From: Glandiceps talaboti
Taxonomy: Eukaryota > Hemichordata > Enteropneusta > Spengelidae
Length of the DNA stretch: 64,000 bases
NCBI RefSeq assembly: GCF_964340395.1
Contig: NC_135570.1
Coordinates: 4,282,822-4,346,821 of the forward strand
Reading direction: 5' to 3'
This document shows positions 53,336-62,292 of the stretch, in pieces. Under the pieces are notes generated by a model that did no database searches, was not told where the DNA came from, and saw only the letters and a program-made list of their open reading frames with translations. Each line of letters begins with the position of its first letter. The first letter of the stretch is position 1. The position numbers and the translations under genes are program-made.

Positions 53336-56300
53336 ATATTTAAAGCGGATCAGTTTTAAAACAATCCATTTTCAATCGAAAACATGGTTAGTGTAAATAG
53401 GGAAACAGAAAGATTTGAAATGACTGGGTAAATAACTGAAAGCACAACAATTTCGAAAATGCACATATTTGATTTAAAGACATCAGAAATGATTAGCTCA
53501 CTGACATTCTAATGCATGTGCTAAACTATATCATTTTGTTGACGTACGTGTGTTGTTCTTTAATTGTTCCATCTTTGGTTTTTCTTTGTAGACCGTCAAA
53601 AACATTTGTCGGCCTCATGTAAACACACAAAAATACATTAAAATGTAAACAATATCAGAATGTTTACTTGACAACATTGTTGTATAAATGCAGCCTCAGA
53701 GTGAATCATTGCAGGATGCACACATCAAAATAGATTCACCTCAACCACTTATTGCATCCGCAATATCTAACATGCCAGACAAAGAGCATGAGGCGCTGCT
53801 ATCTGACATTTCTCACCAATCTAAGACTTAGAAGGAGAATTATCATATAGACCTTGTGTATGACATTCCCTAAATTGTATCCCCTGCATTCCTAGGGAGT
53901 TACAGCATGCCTGGCAGCCTAGCTCAGACAGGTTGAAGTTATTCACACATTTCTCCCAACAGCATGAAAAATATTCAAAATCATTCATTGCACAAGTTCT
54001 CAAACTTATTGCTGTCAAAATGCAAGCTATGTACAAACATTACATTGGACTGAAACGTAAAAATCACATAAAATTTGTACTTATCAAGCACTCGAGTAAC
54101 ATAGGATTAGGGAATTTATATTTTTTCAACAATAGTTATCTGTTTCATGCTTTTCCAAGTAGCTCCTGAGGTCGCAACTAACAAGATTTAGCAACATACC
54201 AATATGTTTCAGGTGCGGCTTGAGCCATAGCTCAATCTGATTAAAATCCGATGCAGTGTACACGTTGGCATTTTGTTTTTGGCTGTTACGTTTACAATAG
54301 CGATAACATTTATGTCTGTGCTCTCTGCACAGTCTCTTTTCAAACAGACTACTCTGAAGTACTGTACCGTATGTTATGGTGCATTTAATATGCGTTCTGA
54401 TTTGTTGAGTGAATTCACTCAGCACTTTCATGTGGCTTGGCAAAATCTAATGGTTTTTGTGTCAGATGTGTGTAATGAGCACTTACAAAAGAACAAACGA
54501 CAGTAAACGTAACAGCCAAAAATAAATCATGCCATGTACACTACATTTGATTTTAATCAGTTTGGGTAATCATAGCTAAGACTTCTTGCTTATCCCTTCT
54601 GAATATTCATGACCATTTCTCTGAAGGTAATAAGTGCTGTAAGAGTCATGAATATGCATTGTGCATCTAATAAATATGTATGTCTGCTAAGTCCCATGAT
54701 GCAACAGTTGTCCATGTGTGAGAGCAACAGAGATGAAAGAGTTTCAATAGGGAACTTGCAAACCCGCCATGTTGAATGTTGCATCATGGGAAATGTGATA
54801 ATAGATCAAATAGTATTGTAAACAATAATGTTACATTGTTTGTAACCACAAATAACCAATTCATAGTTACCCTGACAATTGTGGGAGGTTTATTTTATCG
54901 GTAGCTCCAGCTTAGGTATTACAATAACCACAGATAATCCTATAGTCCTTTGTGTCTGAGTATGCTCAGTCTGGATTGCAAGTTCCCTATTTGATGTTTC
55001 TTTAGCAATTGCACAAAATTGATGTGATGTGAAATTATGAAATGACTCTCCAGAATCCAAAGTTTATGAATTAATACATCTATCACCTGGAGTGGCATTC
55101 CCATTCTTTATAGCTATTGTTCCTTTCTTACACTAGAAATTCAGTGTTCTGTTGGATGGACACGACATGCTTTTGTGATGTCTGTCAGGTGGATATGACA
55201 TATTGTATTAGGTGGAAGTGAAATTTCTTTCAACTGGTTTCAGTCACTTGAAATGATTCATGAGATGACATCACCAGTGTTGCCTATTACAGCCATTGAA
55301 ATGAAATATTATATTTTGTTTCTCTTCCAACTATTAAGGGAAATAAAAAAGTGGTGTTGTGACATGTAGTCTTTTTTTGTTGGTTCCATCATACTGAATA
55401 GGGTTATACAGAGAGAAAAGAAAGAGTAACTAATCACAGATGGTTAATGAAATATACCGTTTGATATAGTATACTTGACAAATTCATGTACAATCAATGT
55501 CATGTACACATATATGTGATGACAGATCATTTTCCTGCCATAAGCGTGTACTTCACTGGTTTTTTGGGGGAAAAAGAATATGGTGAAAAAAAGCTCACAT
55601 TCTCAGGTGACAATCAATCAGTTTATTTCAGAACAATAAGGTCACAAGCCCAAAGAGCAAAGAATGTTACAAATGTTTTAGTTCAGAGAGGGAAATTCCT
55701 CTCTATTTTTCATTGCAAAATAAATAAATCAGGTGACATAGGTTGGGATGAGAAACAAATCACTGTTTTTCTTGGCCTAATGCATAGAACTCACCTGGCT
55801 TACAAGTCAGAAACAACGGTATCATGTTGATATGTATGAAAAGAAAATAACTTGAATTCTTACATTGATTCAGTCCTTGTCTGAAAGAAATCTTGGGTCA
55901 TTGTACAAATTTCTGAAATAAAATTTTTTCAAAATTTAGTCATCTTAGAATCCAATATGGCTGCCAAATACCATGATACAATGTAACTCTGTGGGAAAAT
56001 AAAAGATTGCCAATTTCCTTGAAGACATGATAGTGAAACCCCAAATATTTTTATTATTTCAAAAGGACCAGGAACAAGCTTTCATTTTGCAAAGTTTGGA
56101 GCGATTCAAAGAACATTTATTTTCAGGGAAATTTGTCCCAGGGGCGCATTTTTTCATACAGCCTGACAAGACAACTTGATACCATGCTTTCAAGGTGTAT
56201 TCTACTTTATGATTGTCTATTGCATATATAACTGACGTACATGTAATATGTATTTTTCAAACCCAAAACTGAAAGGTCTATCTGAGTTCCTCCTGCACCA

Positions 56301-58686
56301 AGATGAGATAAAAACACAAATGAAAACTGGGAATGGTTTCAACAAAACTCAAGTCAATAGGTTTTAAAAAATTCTGACTAGCTTTTGCCTTCAGAGAGTG
56401 TTCAGGTCAGGTCAGGTCAGGTCAGGTCAGGTCACAAAAATCTATGAGATGAAGATATGAATCATTTGATGGATTCTAAAGTTTTATAAAAAAAAAAATA
56501 TTTGCACTAATGACAGTTTTAACTGTTTTATGTTCATCTTAACAGGCCTTTTTGGACCTGGTGAAGGAAAAGTCTGGTGTTGGTTTTAATAGTACCGATC
56601 TGTGGAATCTTACAGCTGTTTCTGATGCAGTCTGGTTTGAGGTACTGTAATACATTTAATTTATTGCTTACTGTTTGGGGACTCACAAGAAAATCAATTT
56701 TGTTATAGTTTGACCTGCTAACATTCAACATTTATTTATTGTTTATAAAAATATCAAAAGTGCTACAAAATGTAACTAAAAAATATGGAATATATACCCA
56801 CATCATAATGTGCGTGTATGTCACGACGACACGTGTCTACGTCACTGGTTCTGCTGTGTTCGAAAAATGAGTCAAAACATTCAAAATTGCCATTCCTTTC
56901 CCCGATTTTTCTGTGATATTACTGATGCTGGTATAATTATGTTATTCTCCAATATTTTCTTAGTTCAGCCAAGTAATATACTGTTCACCTAAGGGTTTTG
57001 TCTTGTCTAGCGACTTGTAGTGACAACACCCCTTAGGTCACTTGTATTTTCCTTGGCTGAATGAAGACAAATATTGGCCAAATGTCTATGGTCTATTTTG
57101 TTATATAGAAACTTTTCAAAATTCTGTTTCTGAATAGCGTCCCCAGTGACCAAACTATAAAATCTTCCATCGTTCTAATAACTGGCATATTTACATATTT
57201 CAGTGGCAACTAAAAAATGATTCTAGAAAGTTCATGAAAACTGGCAACTAAAAAAAAATTTCTAGAAAGTTCATGAAAGTCATGGCATTCATTTCACACC
57301 ACTAGAAAATTGTTTATTTATATATTTGGTAATTTCTGAAAATGAAAATGAAATTTATGAAATAATGAGGCTTAAAATATTAAGAGCCTCCTATTGTGTG
57401 ACAGTTTAACAGGTAGTCTGCTAGAAAGATTTACCACAAAATAGTCTGGAAAATGACACAAGTTGACCAATGACAAATTTTGGAAAATTTACAGAAATGC
57501 TCAAAATTGGATGGAACTGATGGGTCCAGTCAACACATAACAGTAGAATTTTCTGACAAAAATTTGAAAACTAACCATATGCGGTACAAAACCTAAAGGG
57601 CATTGACCACAAGAAAGAAGCAACCTGGGGTTTTATTCATATGTATTTATTTATTGCAGACAGTGGAAAATAAAACTATTCCAGAATGGGTAACGAAAGA
57701 CGTTGCTAAGAAACTAAAAGATCTTATGGATTATACATATGAACTGATGCATGATAATAATGATACAGCAATGAGACGACTTAGCAGAGGTAAGACTTGT
57801 AAATTTTAGAATAGACCTTTATAATGAAGTGCGCCATCATCCGAGACTAGCAAAGTCTATAAGACTGGGTGGCAAACATCATAATAGACCTTTATAATGA
57901 AGTGTGCCATCATCCTAGATTAGCAAAGTCTGTAAGACTGACAGACATCAGGATAGACCTTTATAATGAAGTGTGCCATCATCCTAGACTGGCAAAGTTA
58001 GTAAGACTAGTAAACATCAGAATAGACCTTTATAATGAAGTGTGCCATCATCCTAGACCGGCAAAGTCTGTAAGACTGGGTGACAAACATCAGAATAGAC
58101 CTTTACGATGAGGTGCGCCATCATCCTAGACTTGCAAAGTCTGTAAGACTGGGTGACAAACATCATATTCTCACTTCATGCATATTACCCATGCATTATT
58201 TCTTCAACTCCAACAATATGCAAATATGTTTACCAACTCAGCTCTGTAAAAGTAAACATGTAAACAATTTCTTTTGCTGATGTAAATATGCACAATATGG
58301 TACCAAAGAGCAACATGTGAAAACAATAACAGATATTCCACACATTCTATCATTATCAGAAATCTACTATTTAAGTTATATACCAGATTTTTCCAAAAGA
58401 TGGGCCATGGGTAACTATTTAGTGTATTGGTGGTGTCTATATGAGATATCTGATTCTGTATTGTTAGATTTAGATCGTAACTTTTAGTTAACTAAAGTAA
58501 ACACAGGGATAATAATATGACGAGAAATGTATAGAAATGATTGCAGGTAGTTTGCAAGTGTACCTATTGTACATTTTACACGTGACAAGAAATGTTGATG
58601 GTAGTTGTCAAGGTTGTGCTGGCTTTGAAAATGGCCATATGGTTTGTTACTAGATCTTTAATAGGACGAAGGTTTTTTACATTTAC

Positions 58687-58748
<62 letters not shown>

Positions 58749-58756
58749 GCATGCAT

Positions 58757-58833
<77 letters not shown>

Positions 58834-61800
58834 ATGTCTCTAATTTTCTCTAAATTTGTTATTCACCACAGGAGTACTGCTGAATGAAGTGGTTGAACAC
58901 ATGAAAATGAAAGCAGCCTACCCAGACAACCCAGCTTATAAAATGTACATGTATTCTGGGGTAAGTATCATCTACCAAATCTTTTCAATCCTTCCTGTGA
59001 CTCTATTCACTTGATGGACCATATTTTGGCATTATGCAGCAAGTATCTTAATAAAATACAACCCTTGCAGCAGTTTTGTAGAGATGCCTATGATCAGAAC
59101 AGCATTTTATCACGTTGGGCCATTAAAACTGGCTATGTATGTTCATCATGGAAGCACTAAGATTCACAAACAAGTTGTCTTCATCCACTTTTAATTGAGA
59201 ATCAGACATGTTTTGAACACATCACTTGTCCTTCTTCAGTGTCTAACTGGATCTGATAGAATGATCCAATGTATGTCGGTTTGATATCGTGATAAGGAGA
59301 AGACTTTTCAGCACGTTTATAGTCAGTTCTAATTGTCCGCCACTGATAACACAACATTGTGATCACAGGCATCTCTAGACAACTGCTGAAGGGATCTACA
59401 TTGATAGCTATCGTAATTTTGGATTCCCACTATGCCAAATTATACAAATATTCAACATTCATTGTTATAATTGATTTATTTTCTGTTGCCTATTCTAATT
59501 AAAGAATTTGATAATATTCTAAAGCGCTGCACATACAATGAAGAAACAAGTGTTAACGTGAAATGCACCTTGGAAATAAACCCTTTGAACTTTTGCTGTG
59601 AATTTGTTCAAGGAAACTCTTGACTTATTCTCAGTTAAAATTTTTTTTAAAAATAGTGGTCGCCATACATATTTTTGAAATCAAGATAAAAAAAAATAAA
59701 CCATTTTAGAATCCAATATGGCCACCAAATACTGTGGTAACTCTATGGGAAATTACAAGATTGATGATTTCCTTGGAAACAAGATGGTGAAACCCCAAAT
59801 TTCTCAAAAGAACCAGAAGCAAGCTTCCATATGGGAAAGTGTGGAGAGATTTTAAGAATTTTGAATTTCAGTGAAATTTGTCCCAGGTTGCATTCTACGT
59901 TAAAAACGACGCTAGTGAAAGTTCAGTAGTACTAGAATGAGTGCTTTCATCTGGTGTGCCCACTGTTTTATATCTTGTTCATGTTATTCCTTTGTCAGCA
60001 TGATACAACGGTGTCTGGATTCTTGAGTGCAATGACTGTGTTTAATTACATGTGGCCACCAACAGCGTCTTGTGTTATTGTTGAACTTCATAGAGAAGGA
60101 ACGGGGCAAAGGTGATTTTATTGAGTAGTGTTACTATATAATGTACAACCCTTCTCACTGACCTGTTACAACTCAGTGAATGGTCCAACCATAGAATTAC
60201 AACCCTTCTCACTGAACTGTTACAACTCAGTGAATGGTCAAACCACAGAATTACAACCCTTCTCACTAAACTGTTACAACTCAGTGAATGGTCCAACCAC
60301 AGAATTACAACTCTTCTCATTGAACTGTTACAACTCAGTGAATGGTCCGACTATGTAATTACAACCCTTTTCACTGAACTGTTACAACTCAGTGAATGGT
60401 CCAACCACAGAATTACAACCCTTCTCACTGACCTGTTACAACTCAGTGAATGGTCAAACCACAGAATTACAACCCTTCTCACTGAACTGTTACACCTCAG
60501 TGAATGGTCAAACCACAGAATTACAACCCTTCTCACTGAACTGTTACAACTCAGTGAATGGTCAAACCATAGAATTACAACCCTTCTCACTGAACTGTTA
60601 CAACTCAGTGAATGGTCCAACCACAGAATTACAACCCTTCTCACTGACCTGTTACAACTCAGTAACTTTCAATGACATTTGACATTTTCAGATAGATGCA
60701 ACTATTTGTTTAAATTTAAAGAAGAAAGTTAAAACTTAATTCACACTCTGAGTAACACTCTGGATAAAGTTTGTAAGGGCCAGGTCATTCTAAAATTCTT
60801 TACTTTTTCAAGCAAAGAAAAAGAGTATGTGACTATTGGCTGCAAAACATTCAGGTAGGCTGTACAGTGAATAGTATTCTATGCAATGAAGTCTATGATA
60901 AGTAACAGAGACAGTTGACTGCAAAACATTCAGGTAGTCTGTACAGTGAATAGTATTCTATGCAATGAAGTCTGATAAAATCATACACCAAGTTGTAACA
61001 GTTTTGTTAGAAAGGTTGTAATTTCCACTGTATTTCCTAGCTGCATCATTAACTATATAACATGTCTGGGCACTGTCACAAATAACTGTTTCCATGAGTA
61101 CAGTTTTTTCCCAAAAAAATATCACTGCAAGATTTTGTTTTTACACGTTGACCATCATACCTTCTTCACCATCCAATGTTTGCCCACCCTAAATATAGCA
61201 CCAAAAGGGGTGTGCAACGTTTAAGAATCAAAATTTGATATGATTATGTAGATTACCATGGCGACATTCTCAGTAATGAGAATTAGCGTTGCATACTTCA
61301 GTTGAAGAAGAACTTTGTAAGAGTGCCCAAACAGATTCTTTCATTTCAACCACTAATCAATTTGATATTTTTTTTCATTTTTCATTATTGTAACCAGCAT
61401 GATCATACTCTCGCCGGTTTTCTTAGCACACTAAAGTTGTTAGATTATCACCAACCATCGACTGCTTCATGTATTCTTGTAGAATTATATAAAGAAAACT
61501 CATCTCAAAACAGGTGCATATTCTGCTTTTGATACATTCACATATATTTCACAGCTTGTAGTAGATAGGTACAAAATAACTTAAGGGGGAAACCACTCCA
61601 GGAAATAAATGCATTTTCATTAATTAGGATTCTAGAGTCAGTTTATAGTTTTGCATCACCTACAATTACATATGATGTCAGAGAAACATCAAGTTGATAT
61701 TGTCCATCCCTCGTGGGGATTTTTGTTGTGGGCCACATTGCATCATGGGAGTCAGCAGAAATATTTATGCAACAGGTGAAAAATGAATATTCATGATTCC

Positions 61801-62245
61801 TAAGTGCCTATTACCTTCAGTGAAAAGATCATGACTGCTGACTCCCATGATGCAATGTGGCCCACAGCTAAGATTCTCAAATGAGGGACAACTTCCTCTT
61901 AATGTTTCTCTGAAATTGCTTGTAATCGTAGGTGAACCATGAAATGACTCGCCAGAATCCAAAGTTCGTGAAAATTCCTTTATTTCCTGGATTAGTATAC
62001 CCCTGTTCACACCTAAGGAGGTTTTTTCAAGGAAAGTAGATTCAGTGAACAAAATAGTGACAATTTTGAAGAAGTGATTAAACTGTTGGTAACTTGTAGT
62101 GAGCAGTAGTGTCTATAAAATAAGTAACTCTACAGGTCTATGGCCCTCCACAGTTTGTACAATGACTGGACTCTTACCACAATCACAGAGTAATTCATAG
62201 TTGCCTTCTCTAGTATAAGATAGACAGATAGATAGATAGGTAGGC

Positions 62246-62292
<47 letters not shown>

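Larger units (their letters stand above)
51415..55110. mobile_element. MITE family A copy split by a 3-kb insertion
   Basis: The left part (about 51415-51596: GTCTGTAAAGTCGTTTCATC, CATCATGGGACTTAGAAGAC, ATTAGATGAACATTGA) and right part (about 54598-54749 plus 54990-55110: ATTCATGACCATTTCTCTGA, CTGCTAAGTCCCATGATGCA, ATGAAATGACTCTCCAGAAT) are the two halves of one family A element. They are separated by the large inverted-repeat element below, and the right half is itself broken by MITE B. Confidence 0.65.

Noticed and set aside
55486-55830. 114-aa open frame in intron 4 of the phosphatase
   Set aside because: No recognisable domain, no splice sites fitting the host gene, and composition like surrounding intron.
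60128-60682. Repetitive 18-aa protein (76-97 aa frames)
   Set aside because: 54-bp array derived from MITE D, open on both strands.
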